This document shows positions 1 to 7,158 of a stretch of DNA of 23,627 nucleotides, one piece after another. Origin of the DNA: a virus; IMG/VR virus record IMGVR_UViG_3300033141_004690, positions 1 to 23,627 of that record, one strand, 5' to 3'. A program made the translations under genes and the position numbers. The notes below the pieces were generated by a model. That model saw only the letters and a program-made list of their open reading frames with translations. It made no database searches and was not told where the DNA came from. Each line of letters opens with the position of its first letter. Position 1 is the stretch's first letter.

Positions 1-519
1 CTCCTCGCAACGGTGCGGGAGGGGAATCGGAGTTGGCTCCGGCAGCGGGACCTCGCGGCGATTGCACTAATGCTGGGTGCGGGGTTGCGAATCTCCGAGG
101 TTGTCGGCCTGGACTTGGGTGACCTCAACCTGGAGTCCGAACCTGCATCTGCGCTCATTGAGCGGAAGGGCGGCGACCAGCAGCGTCTACCCCTCAACGC
201 CTGGGTAGAGGAGCTGCTCTGTGACTACCTGGCGGTGCGCCCGGAGGTTGAGACTGACGCCCTCTTCGTGACCACACATCGGCGACGCTGGGGTCGGACG
301 CCGCTGGGTCTCCGTGTCAAACGGTATCTCCAACGAGCCGGGTTGCCAGGCTCTGCGCATACCCTGCGCCACACCTTCGCAACGCTGCTGCTGGCGCGGG
401 GCGTTCCCATCACCTACGTGCAGAGGGCGCTCGGCCACCACTCGCTTAAGACGACCGCCATCTATCTCCACCTCATCCCTGGTGAGCTGGAGAAGGCGGT
501 GGAGGCGCTCGTGTTTTGA
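1..519 (+). CDS. Tyrosine recombinase/integrase, C-terminal catalytic part (5' truncated by window edge)
   Basis: Site-specific recombinase of the XerC/XerD/phage-integrase family, which cuts and rejoins DNA through a 3'-phosphotyrosine. The frame is open to base 1, so the gene starts outside the window. The GTG at 13 is only an internal codon, and residues here are counted from it. The catalytic set is complete: Arg26 in GLRISE, the beta-hairpin Lys52, His116 and Arg119 in HTLRH, His142 in LGHH, and the nucleophile Tyr151 in IYLH. The N-terminal SAM-like DNA-binding domain is missing from view. It lies upstream of small + strand genes and converges on the phage late operon, as expected for a phage or prophage integrase, though a resolvase of a plasmid-like phage is also possible. 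No att site was recognised. Confidence 0.93.
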   Translation, partial: LLATVREGNRSWLRQRDLAAIALMLGAGLRISEVVGLDLGDLNLESEPASALIERKGGDQQRLPLNAWVEELLCDYLAVRPEVETDALFVTTHRRRWGRTPLGLRVKRYLQRAGLPGSAHTLRHTFATLLLARGVPITYVQRALGHHSLKTTAIYLHLIPGELEKAVEALVF

Positions 520-536
520 GCGTTCAGGTGTAGGTC

Positions 537-1193
537 ATGAAAGAAGTCTACAGCACCACCCTGCGCACCAGCCTGGATGACCACTATGGCCTCTACAGCC
601 GAGCGGAGGCTGCGGCCTGGCTCAGGATACATGGCATCACGCCCCACCTGCACGTGGAGCGGCGGCGAAGTCGCGCAGCTTACGCAGGGCCGGGCAGCAC
701 TTGGGCGGCCTCGCGCTGGAGCGTTGAGGTCGCCAACCGCAGCGAGGCGAGGGCGCTGCGGTTGCTCCCCTTGCATCGCCAGGCCCGGCAACTGTCCAGC
801 GACCTGCGTTGGCGGTGCTACGAGGTGACGGGTGAGTTCCCACGGGCGGAGTGGCCATTGCCGCTCGAATACGAGGGCTGGTGTGGCGTCTACGGCTGCC
901 GCTCCAAGGTCAGCGAGCATGACTACGCGCTCGCCGCCTGGCAGGTGGGTGGAGAGGTGTGGGAGGCCTATCGGCAACTGCTATTGCAAAACTTCCACCG
1001 CTGCCCGTTGTATCTTCCGCACGGCATCGGAACCACCTACCTGTTTACGCCTGACGGCTACGAGGCCCTCTCTGAGAAGGGGCAGGAATTGCTGGTCGAA
1101 CACGATGATGGGCAATGGCAGGAGTACCTGGCCGACCTGACGAAAGAGCAGTGCGAGCTGCTGCTGCTGGATGACGATGATGACGAGGGTTGA
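537..1193 (+). CDS. Hypothetical protein, 218 aa, acidic C-terminus
   Basis: Not recognised. The ATG at 537 follows the recombinase stop by 17 bases, with AGGTG at 526-530 as ribosome binding site. Residues 18-50 (YSRAEAAAWLRIHGI and a following basic stretch) loosely resemble the small helix-turn-helix of excisionase-like proteins. With a recombinase directly upstream that would fit, but the match is weak and the protein is much longer than a usual excisionase. Cys116 and Cys121 form a CGVYGC pair. The C-terminus is strongly acidic and ends in a run of five Asp. Its last 23 bases overlap the start of the next gene, suggesting translational coupling. No signal peptide or membrane segment is visible. 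Confidence 0.72.
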   Translation: MKEVYSTTLRTSLDDHYGLYSRAEAAAWLRIHGITPHLHVERRRSRAAYAGPGSTWAASRWSVEVANRSEARALRLLPLHRQARQLSSDLRWRCYEVTGEFPRAEWPLPLEYEGWCGVYGCRSKVSEHDYALAAWQVGGEVWEAYRQLLLQNFHRCPLYLPHGIGTTYLFTPDGYEALSEKGQELLVEHDDGQWQEYLADLTKEQCELLLLDDDDDEG

Positions 1194-1665
1194 GGCCGCA
1201 GTCCTTCGCGCCGTCCCGGAGGAGGTCCGCGCCGTGGTCTTTGAGCGGGTCCCCAGGGACTTCCCTTTCTGTGTGAGGGCTGCACTCCTGATAGCAGAGC
1301 AGACGGGCCTCTGTCCCACCCTGGTGCTGGCGAATCTCCACCAGGTTGCCCGGCAATACAACAACGAGGTGCGCGAGATGGCCCTGCCTGAAAGCAGCAT
1401 TGACATCATCATTCACCCAGGAGCCAAGAGGCTCTCAATTCGGGAGAACATGACTCCCGATGGCATCCCCTGGGAGGTCCCATGCGACCCGACCACGACC
1501 TCGGTGTTGCTCGCCGCTTTGAGAAGTGGCAAGGGGTTCATAGTCACCGAGGTCAATGTGGATGTGGACCACCCCAACGGGGCTTGCGCAACGAAGGTCG
1601 AGCTGGTCTTCCTGGATGCGAGACCTCATGCTGAGGTGGTTCCGAGTGGAAGGAAAGGAGAGTGA
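1171..1665 (+). CDS. Hypothetical protein, 164 aa
   Basis: Not recognised. The frame starts inside the Asp-codon run that ends the previous gene; ATG codons at 1171, 1177 and 1180 are possible starts and none has a strong SD, so the exact start is uncertain. The first part (about residues 5-65) looks helical. The second part (about 75-155) alternates strands and turns, with hydrophobic strands such as SIDIIIHP, GFIVTEVNVDVD and KVELVFLDA, suggesting a small beta-rich domain. No membrane segment is visible. It is packed between overlapping genes on the same strand, which argues that it is real. No function can be given. Confidence 0.65.
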   Translation: MTMMTRVEAAVLRAVPEEVRAVVFERVPRDFPFCVRAALLIAEQTGLCPTLVLANLHQVARQYNNEVREMALPESSIDIIIHPGAKRLSIRENMTPDGIPWEVPCDPTTTSVLLAALRSGKGFIVTEVNVDVDHPNGACATKVELVFLDARPHAEVVPSGRKGE

Positions 1666-1670
1666 GTGAC

Positions 1671-2396
1671 ATGCGTCAGAAGTCGGCATGGAATCAGAAA
1701 GTGACGTGGAAGACGCTGGTTTTCCTGGTCATCTGCTTCGTCGCCACATTCGTCGTCTTAGTTGTGGCCGACCGCTCGAAGGTGAAGAAGGAGCAGCCGG
1801 TTGCTGCCTCGCAACCACAGGGGGTGGAGCAGGAGGATTGGGTGGAGCTGGCGGATGCAAAGCCCAGCACCACGGGTGACTCTAAGCCTGATGTGGCCGT
1901 TCAACCTCGACCAGCCCCTGCCTCGGAGTCTTCGAGGAAAGACGCTGCATTCAAGTCTGCTCGCAAAGCCATGAAGCTGGGCAGGGCACTCTACGACAAA
2001 GGGCACTACGAGGAGGCAAAGGAAGTCTTCGAGTTCGCCGCTGACATTGCACCTGAGTTGAATGACCCCAGCAAGTGGATTGCGGCGTGCGACACCCAGC
2101 TTCGCATAAGCAGCGGGAAGTCACACTACGTGGACCCTAAGGTGCTTGCCGAATCGAGAGAGGCTGCTCAAGCAACCGGTGGGTGGGCCGCAGGGACAGG
2201 TGAGGTGGGTGCGCGCGGCGGGAGAGTCACTACGACTCAGAGCATGGGCGTCATCGAGACCCACCCTGCACAGCGACGGTTCTACCGCCTGATAGATGAC
2301 CCAACCGCTGCCCCTGGCGAAATCGGGAACGCTATGCTCGACGCGCTGGATGAGATTGACCGCGAGTGGGAGCAGGATATGCGGGAGTGGAGATGA
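1671..2396 (+). CDS. Membrane-anchored protein with TPR-like segment
   Basis: Predicted inner-membrane protein with one N-terminal transmembrane helix (about residues 14-34 from ATG 1671, TLVFLVICFVATFVVLVVA), then a Pro/Ala/Glu-rich linker to about residue 85. Next comes a helical pair (roughly 90-145) containing KLGRALYDKGHYEEAKEVFEFA, which has the spacing of a tetratricopeptide repeat. The C-terminal third contains a Gly-rich stretch and ends in an acidic helix. ATG 1671 is preferred because AAAGGAG at 1654-1660 lies 10 bases upstream; the in-frame GTG at 1662 sits too close to that SD. A short helical hairpin in an envelope protein usually mediates protein contacts, but no partner or role is known. 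It could be a lysogenic-conversion or lysis-associated gene. Confidence 0.72.
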   Translation: MRQKSAWNQKVTWKTLVFLVICFVATFVVLVVADRSKVKKEQPVAASQPQGVEQEDWVELADAKPSTTGDSKPDVAVQPRPAPASESSRKDAAFKSARKAMKLGRALYDKGHYEEAKEVFEFAADIAPELNDPSKWIAACDTQLRISSGKSHYVDPKVLAESREAAQATGGWAAGTGEVGARGGRVTTTQSMGVIETHPAQRRFYRLIDDPTAAPGEIGNAMLDALDEIDREWEQDMREWR

Positions 2397-2424
2397 GCAA
2401 TGGGAAGTGGTAAGGTGACTTGAA

Positions 2425-2724
2425 ATGCGTAGTCACTTGTGGGTGCTCGCCGGAATCTTGTTGATGGTGGTGCTGGTGACGTTGAATACGCCACCTTCCC
2501 CGCCTACTCCCTTGGTGGAAGTCAAGCAGGACGTGACCGACCTGAAGACCAGCGTAGCCAAGTTGAAGACCGCTATGGCTTCGGGCAAGCAGGATGTAGC
2601 CGAGTTGAGAATGAGCCAGGATGCGATGAGGGCCGACATTGACGACTTGCAGAGGGTTCAGGGATTGATTCTGATGGAGTTGTGGAATCGTCTAGGTAGT
2701 GAGTTGAGTGAAAGAGGTGAGTGA
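2425..2724 (+). CDS. Small membrane-anchored coiled-coil protein, 99 aa
   Basis: A single hydrophobic N-terminal helix (about residues 5-21, WVLAGILLMVVLVTL) is followed by a Pro-rich turn and then a continuous heptad-patterned helix from about residue 32 to 90 (VKQDVTDLKTSVAKLKTAM and a partly repeated KQDVAELRMSQDAMRADIDDL). Topology is most likely N-in with a periplasmic or extracellular coiled coil. AAGGTGA at 2414-2420 supports ATG 2425. The architecture is shared by Rz-type i-spanins and many other small phage membrane proteins. The next gene has a signal peptide and follows immediately, so a spanin-like pair can be imagined, but no diagnostic sequence or lipobox supports it. Confidence 0.68.
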   Translation: MRSHLWVLAGILLMVVLVTLNTPPSPPTPLVEVKQDVTDLKTSVAKLKTAMASGKQDVAELRMSQDAMRADIDDLQRVQGLILMELWNRLGSELSERGE

Positions 2725-2725
2725 G

Positions 2726-3127
2726 GTGCGAGGACTGACCTGCCTGCCGCTGCTACTGCTGCCGCTTGCTGTGGCGGCAGACGACCTGCCGACCATGACC
2801 CAACCTGAGATGGAGCAGTTCCTGGGTCGCCCGCTCACCAGCCACGAGGCCTGGGTGACGAGTCCTGAGTATGCTCGCCGACTTCAACTATCACGCTGGC
2901 AGGCACGAAAGCAGGCTTGGGAGGCTGCGCAGTCCGTCACCTTCAGCCCTGGTACGGTGTGGTTCCTGCTGCAAGAGGATGCACGGCTGCGCTACCACGC
3001 CGAGCGCCGCTGGTACGAACACTCTCCAACCGCCCGGCCAGGTGACCTCCTGCGCGTGTTCGATGCCTGGGCGGACTGGCAGGCAACGCTGAGTTCGACC
3101 CAAACCCCACCCCAACCCTTCCCGTAG
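2726..3127 (+). CDS. Small secreted protein with signal peptide, about 133 aa
   Basis: Begins with a textbook signal peptide (V/MRGLTCLPLLLLPLAVA, then ADD), predicting cleavage after AVA and export. GTG 2726 is chosen because it gives the short basic n-region and has AGAGGTGAG (2713-2721) upstream; a longer frame opens at GTG 2708. The mature part is about 115 residues, helical, rich in Trp and Arg, with segments such as QPEMEQFLGRPLTSHEAW and RWQARKQAW, and ends in a Pro/Thr-rich tail. No enzymatic motif or lipobox is seen. It is the last + strand gene before the convergent late operon. Function unknown; an envelope or lysis accessory role is only a guess from context. Confidence 0.65.
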   Translation: MRGLTCLPLLLLPLAVAADDLPTMTQPEMEQFLGRPLTSHEAWVTSPEYARRLQLSRWQARKQAWEAAQSVTFSPGTVWFLLQEDARLRYHAERRWYEHSPTARPGDLLRVFDAWADWQATLSSTQTPPQPFP

Positions 3128-3129
3128 CT

Positions 3130-3154
3130 CCTGGGCCACCCTGTGCGCCCCAGG
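3130..3154. terminator. Possible hairpin between convergent genes
   Basis: A 6-bp stem CCTGGG/CCCAGG with a 13-base loop lies in the 38-base gap between the + strand stop (TAG 3125-3127) and the end of the - strand operon at 3166. There is no T-run on either side, so it is a weak candidate for a bidirectional terminator. Position is the main argument. Confidence 0.22.
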
Positions 3155-3165
3155 CAACCTGTCTG

Positions 3166-3642
3166 CTACCCCGTCCAGGTGAGGATGACGTTGCGGGTGT
3201 CGAGGGCACACGCATCCGGGTCGAACCGCTTGCGCAGGTCGTCGGCCAGGTTCTCCGCCGAGGATGGACTGAAGGGCATAATGAGGCCCCGGTCCGCCAC
3301 CGTCATCAGGGCGTTGTGGAGGGGGTGCCTGCCGCCGTAGAAGACCAGCACCTCGCGGTCATAGGTGCCAGCGGACCTGAGATGCGCAGCCAACTCGTGC
3401 AGTTGCTCGAAGCTCGGATTGCTGTCCGCGTGGCCGGTGAGGAAGCCACAATGGTCGTGGACAGGTCCGGCCTCAACGTCCTTGGGCACGTAGGTCTTCC
3501 CATCCCGCTCGATGGCCCAGACCAGCAGGGGCGGGAGGCCCTGGCGCTCCCGCTCGTCCCACCCCTCGACCTCATGCCACCCACCACCCGCGTAGTAGCC
3601 GGTGAGGAAGGCTGGCCTCTGAACGGTGATGTTGATTTCCAC
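3166..3642 (-). CDS. Hypothetical protein, 158 aa, last gene of the late operon
   Basis: Not recognised. It starts at a GTG (3642-3640) with GGAAAGG about 11 bases upstream. The protein mixes short strands and helices, with many aromatic and His residues: GYYAGGGWHEVEGW near the N-terminus, VHDHCGF near residue 62, VLVFYGGRHPLHNAL near residue 98. No signal peptide or membrane helix is seen. It is the most promoter-distal gene in the structural operon, 64 bases after the small Ig-like protein, so it may be virion- or lysis-related. No catalytic motif of a known lysin could be found. The 3643-3706 gap holds nothing but a weak CCCC/GGGG hairpin at the upstream stop. Confidence 0.65.
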   Translation of the reverse strand: MEINITVQRPAFLTGYYAGGGWHEVEGWDERERQGLPPLLVWAIERDGKTYVPKDVEAGPVHDHCGFLTGHADSNPSFEQLHELAAHLRSAGTYDREVLVFYGGRHPLHNALMTVADRGLIMPFSPSSAENLADDLRKRFDPDACALDTRNVILTWTG

Positions 3643-3706
3643 GTCGCAGGGGACCTTTCCGTGCCCTCAGGCGTCCATGCTACCAAGAAATGTGTCGCAC
3701 CCCGTC

Positions 3707-3946
3707 TTAGGGGAGCGCCGAGACCATAATCCCAAACTCACCCTCGTAGCTCCCCCCCTCCGAGGTTTTCGCCACGATTTCGCAGATGTAGACATGGCCG
3801 TCCGTCCCGCCCTTGAACTTGGCGGAGATGCCGCTGCCGGAGACCACGAGGTCACCGTCAACCATGTCGCTGGTCACGTCGGCCCCACTCTCGCGAGTGC
3901 CGTTGTGCGTGACCTCGGTTGTCAGGTCGAAGGTGTAGGTTGGCAT
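3707..3946 (-). CDS. Small Ig-like beta protein, possible tail/fibre adaptor
   Basis: A 79-aa all-beta protein starting MPTYTFDLTTEV. Its second half runs through GDLVVSGSGISAKFKGGTDG to HVYICEIVAKTSEGGSYEG. This resembles the C-terminal Ig-like half of small phage adaptor proteins, in which a 'sgGtaGt.Y.vt..vttsgGr..er' pattern recurs. That similarity is from memory and moderate. ATG 3946 is preferred over an in-frame start at 3979 because it gives a natural beta-domain start and has GTGAGGA about 10 bases upstream. The gene overlaps the 3' end of the glycosyltransferase by 25 bases, so the two are probably translated together. Likely a virion component; host range or appendage attachment is an inference. 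Confidence 0.6.
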   Translation of the reverse strand: MPTYTFDLTTEVTHNGTRESGADVTSDMVDGDLVVSGSGISAKFKGGTDGHVYICEIVAKTSEGGSYEGEFGIMVSALP

Positions 3947-5127
3947 TCCTGGTCTATCCTCACTCCCGGTCCCAGCCATTTCCGCCGGAACGCTACGTCC
4001 GCCTGGTGCATCGCCTCAACCTCGCCGGACCTCCTGGTCAACCCCTGTCCAAGCCCATCACGGAGAGGACCGCCCAGGTGCATCATCTCCACCTGGCCGT
4101 CGAGCCAGAGTTCATACCCGGCCTCTTTGATGCGCCATAGCAGGTCAGTATCGCTTCGACCCTGCAACCTCTCGAATGGCTCGCAATGCAACCTGCCAGG
4201 CTCCTCCTCTGCATCCCTGACGGCCTGGGTCCGATACAGGTTGTTTGAGGCGGCCATGTCCTGCGGCTGCGCCGCAGTCCACCTCCACCTGTCTGAATAG
4301 ACATTCGACCACGCGCCGATAGCGCCGATGGCCGGATTCGTGTGCATCTGCCTCACCAGCGGCCCCAACCAGCCTGGCGGAACGAGCATGTCGTTGTCCA
4401 CCCAGGCGAAGTAGGGAGCAGCAAGGTGCTCGTAGGCGAGCTGCCGACCGCCCGGACAACCCAGGTTTTCGCCGGGTTCGAGGACCAGGCAGGGTTGAGG
4501 TGCGACCATCAGGGCGACCTGCCTGAACAGGTCGCCGACCGGCTCCATGCTCCCGTTGTCCACCAGCACCAGTCGGTAGGGCACCCAGGTGTGAGCGAGC
4601 AGGTGGTGAACGCACGAGCTGGTCACCTCAAGTTCGTTGTGGGCAAGGACCACGATGTCGGTTATCGGCAAGACGGCGGCGCGATACCGTGCCAGGCACT
4701 CCTCCGCCGTCTGGTCGCCCACCACCTCCACCTTGGGCACCCCAACCCACTCCGCGAACTCGGCACCTCTGCTGTCGCCGATGTGCAGGAGGTGAGGTCT
4801 GAAGTCCAGGACGGCGCGAAGGAACTGCCACCTTTGTATGAGAGGGGTGGGCGTAAGCAGCCGGACCTCGCCGTGCTCATTTGGGCGTTCATCCTGCTCC
4901 TCGACCAGGTAGAGCCACTCGACCGCCCCTGGGGGCATACCTTCGGCCAGGCGGTCGGTCTCCTCCTTCGACGCAGCAGGTGCGTAGTGCAGCACCCGCA
5001 GCGGCTCGCCCTCCGCTGGAGGGTAGGCGGGACCAGGGTAGCCATCCCATCCCTCCTGAGGGGTTGGAGGAGGGATGCGCGGCGGCTCATGGTACTGATA
5101 CTTCTCTATCAGCGCGACCATGTCCAT
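3922..5127 (-). CDS. Family 2 (GT-A) glycosyltransferase in tail module
   Basis: Nucleotide-sugar-dependent glycosyltransferase. Residues are numbered from the GTG at 5136, three codons before the preferred ATG 5127. The GT-A domain covers about 158-360: start strand TDIVVLAHNELE, LVDNGS at 191-196, ENLGCPGG at 223-230, the metal-binding DxD as DND (247-249) in YFAWVDNDMLVPPGW, an acidic acceptor loop RSDTDLLWRIKEAGY (327-341), and a late metal-ligand-type His353 in MMHLGG. Residues 45-155 form a second Rossmann-like region (LRVLHYAPA, HLLHIGD, VEVVGD). ATG 5127 has GAGGTG at 5139-5134, six bases upstream. Family members add sugars to surface polysaccharide, protein or DNA; inside a tail operon the acceptor could be a virion protein or the host surface. 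No membrane segment is seen. Confidence 0.87.
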   Translation of the reverse strand: MDMVALIEKYQYHEPPRIPPPTPQEGWDGYPGPAYPPAEGEPLRVLHYAPAASKEETDRLAEGMPPGAVEWLYLVEEQDERPNEHGEVRLLTPTPLIQRWQFLRAVLDFRPHLLHIGDSRGAEFAEWVGVPKVEVVGDQTAEECLARYRAAVLPITDIVVLAHNELEVTSSCVHHLLAHTWVPYRLVLVDNGSMEPVGDLFRQVALMVAPQPCLVLEPGENLGCPGGRQLAYEHLAAPYFAWVDNDMLVPPGWLGPLVRQMHTNPAIGAIGAWSNVYSDRWRWTAAQPQDMAASNNLYRTQAVRDAEEEPGRLHCEPFERLQGRSDTDLLWRIKEAGYELWLDGQVEMMHLGGPLRDGLGQGLTRRSGEVEAMHQADVAFRRKWLGPGVRIDQECQPTPST

Positions 5128-5139
5128 CTCCGGCACCTC

Positions 5140-5643
5140 TCAGCTCGGCAGGCGGGTGATGACCGACCCCAGTTTGGTATAGGTCAGCGTGACCATGACA
5201 TCGCCGTCCGGGTCGAATATCCTGACCGTGTTGGCGTCTTCGTCCGACTCGACCTTGCCGGTGTGCGCCTGGACGAGCAGCCGGATATACCAGGCCAGGG
5301 TGCCCTGCACCTCGTCACAGTAGTAGGTCGGATGGCAGAGAATCTCGTCTGCGATGTCCTTGGCGGAGGGGCCGGGGCTGACCTTGACAGGAATCACGAC
5401 GGTGTTGGGGACCGTGCAGGTGCCCTCTGCCGTGATGAAATCCGCGTCCATCTCGGCGTCGGTGAGGGTCAAGGCGTAGAGGCCGTTCTCAAGCTCGACC
5501 GGGGCGTTGGCCGCGTTAGCGGCAACCCCATTGTCCTTGATGACGCGCAGGTTGAGCTGCGTCGCAGCGCCCAACTGTGGCGAGTTGGTACTTACGTTCC
5601 AGACCAGGAGTGTGACTGTGAGTTGCTGCGCTCGATAGGCCAC
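5140..5643 (-). CDS. Phage appendage/structural beta protein, 167 aa
   Basis: N-terminal beta domain (about 1-90), opening LTVTLLVWNVSTNSP and LNLRVIKDNG, with a GLYALTLTDAEMDAD segment typical of small phage tail-appendage proteins in which a payload loop is followed by 'Gvy.l.lt..E..ad'. A helix follows (about 93-130, SAKDIADEILCHP then LAWYIRLLVQAHTGKVE), which corresponds to the 'IAdavwde' helix recurrent in such proteins. A final strand pair reads TVRIFDPDGDVMVTLTYTK. It starts at GTG 5643 with a weak SD. Its stop is followed within six bases by the glycosyltransferase SD. Probably a virion appendage or baseplate accessory; identification is by pattern memory and not certain. Confidence 0.68.
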   Translation of the reverse strand: MAYRAQQLTVTLLVWNVSTNSPQLGAATQLNLRVIKDNGVAANAANAPVELENGLYALTLTDAEMDADFITAEGTCTVPNTVVIPVKVSPGPSAKDIADEILCHPTYYCDEVQGTLAWYIRLLVQAHTGKVESDEDANTVRIFDPDGDVMVTLTYTKLGSVITRLPS

Positions 5644-5683
5644 CCGTAATCATCCCTTCTCTCGCGACCTCGAAGCGGGAGGC

Positions 5684-6481
5684 TCAGTCCGCCACCCAGT
5701 TTTGACAGCCCAGCACCTGAAGCTCCTTACTGCGGCCCGGTGCGAGCGTTAGCTGAATCCAGAGGCCCTGAGCTTCGTCCTGGACCATGTTCCCATCTTC
5801 GTTGTCGCCACAGACGTGGGCAGTTCCCGCCGTGGCGTGGTCGGCCCAGGTGTAGCCACCCCCCACGTTCGGCTCGGTAAGGCGGTTGGCGACCTGCTCG
5901 GTTCCCCCGGTGACGGTATTGCCACCAACGTCCTCCTCCAGGTCCAGTTTCATTTCGGCGTCCTCGTCCTGGCTCATGTAGGTTTTGCAGCCGGTCAGGG
6001 CGTCGGCGTCGGGGTTCACCAGGAAGACCTTCTCATAGAGCTTCTTGGTGGCTCCGCCAGCGGCCTCGGCCTTGGCCTTGAGGAAGACAGCAGCCGCACC
6101 GCGCTCCCCTGCGGGGATGGTGAACTTCTCCGCTGGCGCACCACCATTGTACTCGGAGACGGTGATGACTCCGACCGCATCGGCGGCCATCTCGCACTTG
6201 CGCATGTGGAGATACTCGTTGGTGGTCTGGACGTGGGCCGCGCCGTTGAGCGCCACGACCTCCTGCACCCAGGTGCCGTCGGCCTTGTAGCCCGCCACGG
6301 TCACGTTGCAGGTGTCACCTGCGTTGTCGGAGACGAAGTCCAGCTTGTCACCTGCCCCACCACCCAGGCTGTCACCGTCCGCACGGGCCAGCCACCGCAT
6401 CTTGCGGTCAACTGCACCGCCGGATGCAGAGACATCATCCTCAGGCCTGTTCTGACTGAGGTAGAAAATGATGGTAGCCAT
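5684..6481 (-). CDS. Putative phage structural protein, 265 aa, beta-rich
   Basis: Not assigned to a named family. The sequence is Gly/Ala/Asp-rich and beta-patterned: GDKLDFVSDNAGDTCNVTVAG, then a mid-region ERGAAAVFLKAKAEAAGGATKKLYEKVFLVN, then TLAPGRSKELQVLGCQNW at the end. The stretch KVFLVNPDADALTGCKTYMSQDEDAEMKLDLEED reads like a Ca-binding or surface-exposed module in which virion proteins list payload elements. The SD AAAGGAG lies 10 bases before ATG 6481, and the gene sits within 6 bases of the preceding small gene. Its place in the distal tail module supports a role as tail or fibre component. No enzyme motif was found. Confidence 0.65.
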   Translation of the reverse strand: MATIIFYLSQNRPEDDVSASGGAVDRKMRWLARADGDSLGGGAGDKLDFVSDNAGDTCNVTVAGYKADGTWVQEVVALNGAAHVQTTNEYLHMRKCEMAADAVGVITVSEYNGGAPAEKFTIPAGERGAAAVFLKAKAEAAGGATKKLYEKVFLVNPDADALTGCKTYMSQDEDAEMKLDLEEDVGGNTVTGGTEQVANRLTEPNVGGGYTWADHATAGTAHVCGDNEDGNMVQDEAQGLWIQLTLAPGRSKELQVLGCQNWVAD

Positions 6482-6487
6482 TGCACG

Positions 6488-6688
6488 TCAACTCCTTTTG
6501 AGTTTGTATGCGCACGAAGCCACGATGAAGTCGGTGTGGGGCACCACACCCATCGTGGTCACTTCGATGATTCCCGTGTCGTCCTCAACCTCAACAACCC
6601 GACCGGACTGCTGGACCCCGTGCACGTCCGAGTAGTCAACCAGGTCACCTGCGCGGATGGTTCGGCCCTCAGCATCCTCGACGGTCAT
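6488..6688 (-). CDS. Small SH3/KOW-like protein, 66 aa
   Basis: A short protein with the rhythm of a small SH3- or KOW-type barrel: IRAGDLVDYSD, then QSGRVVEVEDDTGIIEVTTMG, then DFIVASCAYKLKR. Such barrels bind nucleic acid or other proteins. ATG 6688 has GGAGTTGGTGAG just upstream. It is closely followed by the 265-aa structural gene. The 95-base stretch 6689-6783 before it contains no gene that can be supported. Function unknown. Confidence 0.62.
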   Translation of the reverse strand: MTVEDAEGRTIRAGDLVDYSDVHGVQQSGRVVEVEDDTGIIEVTTMGVVPHTDFIVASCAYKLKRS

Positions 6689-6783
6689 GTCTCACCAACT
6701 CCAGCAACTTCAGGCTCGTGATAGAAGCCAAGTTAGAGCGCGTTTCAGGTGCCTCATGGGGCTGGGGGCCATCTCACAATTCT

Positions 6784-7158
6784 CTAGGCCTTAGAGCGCG
6801 TCTTTGACTTCGACTTCGACTCTTGCTGCCTGCGCTCTTTCCAGCACTTGGAGACTCGCCTGAACTCGTCGCCCAGTATGAACGTCCACATCTCGCCGAC
6901 CAGGGCGAAGGCCATCCCCACGAATAACGCAATGGGGCCTGAGCCGCGTATGAGGGCGGTGGTAACACCACTCGGACTGTTGCGGATGTAGAGCGTGTGC
7001 GGCTCCGCCGACTCGGACGAACGCTCCCACGCCAGCTCAACGTCAGGCTTCAAGGCCCGTGCGAAATCCTCGAACTCCTGCCAGGCCTCCTCGTCGCCGA
7101 AGGCCATGCGCACAGCGCGTTCGGCCATCGTGGTGAAGAAAGGTGGCTGCTGATTCAT
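6784..7158 (-). CDS. Small membrane protein, 124 aa, basic C-terminus
   Basis: Starts in an ATGA overlap with the stop of the 560-aa protein, a typical coupled start. An acidic, amphipathic first half (MAERAVRMAFGDEEAWQEF) is followed at about residues 73-95 by one strongly hydrophobic stretch, GPIALFVGMAFALVGEMWTF, long enough to span a membrane. The tail is highly basic and Lys/Ser-repetitive (KSKSKTRSK). One membrane span with a basic cytoplasmic tail could fit a class III holin or a small inner-membrane protein, but the family was not recognised. Alternatively the helix packs inside the tail tip. Modest confidence in the gene, none in the function. Confidence 0.63.
   Translation of the reverse strand: MNQQPPFFTTMAERAVRMAFGDEEAWQEFEDFARALKPDVELAWERSSESAEPHTLYIRNSPSGVTTALIRGSGPIALFVGMAFALVGEMWTFILGDEFRRVSKCWKERRQQESKSKSKTRSKA

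Noticed and set aside
3128-3165. Strong bidirectional terminator
   Set aside because: Only a 6-bp stem with a 13-base loop and no T-run; kept as a low-confidence feature only.
4342-5649. 435-aa open frame on the + strand
   Set aside because: Lies wholly antisense to the glycosyltransferase and the 167-aa appendage gene, both of which have recognisable protein patterns and SD sites. High GC makes long antisense frames common. The translation is Arg/His/Val-rich without domain features.
6689-6783. Tiny frame of about 20 codons in the gap on the - strand
   Set aside because: No SD at a sensible distance and no protein features; too short to separate from chance.
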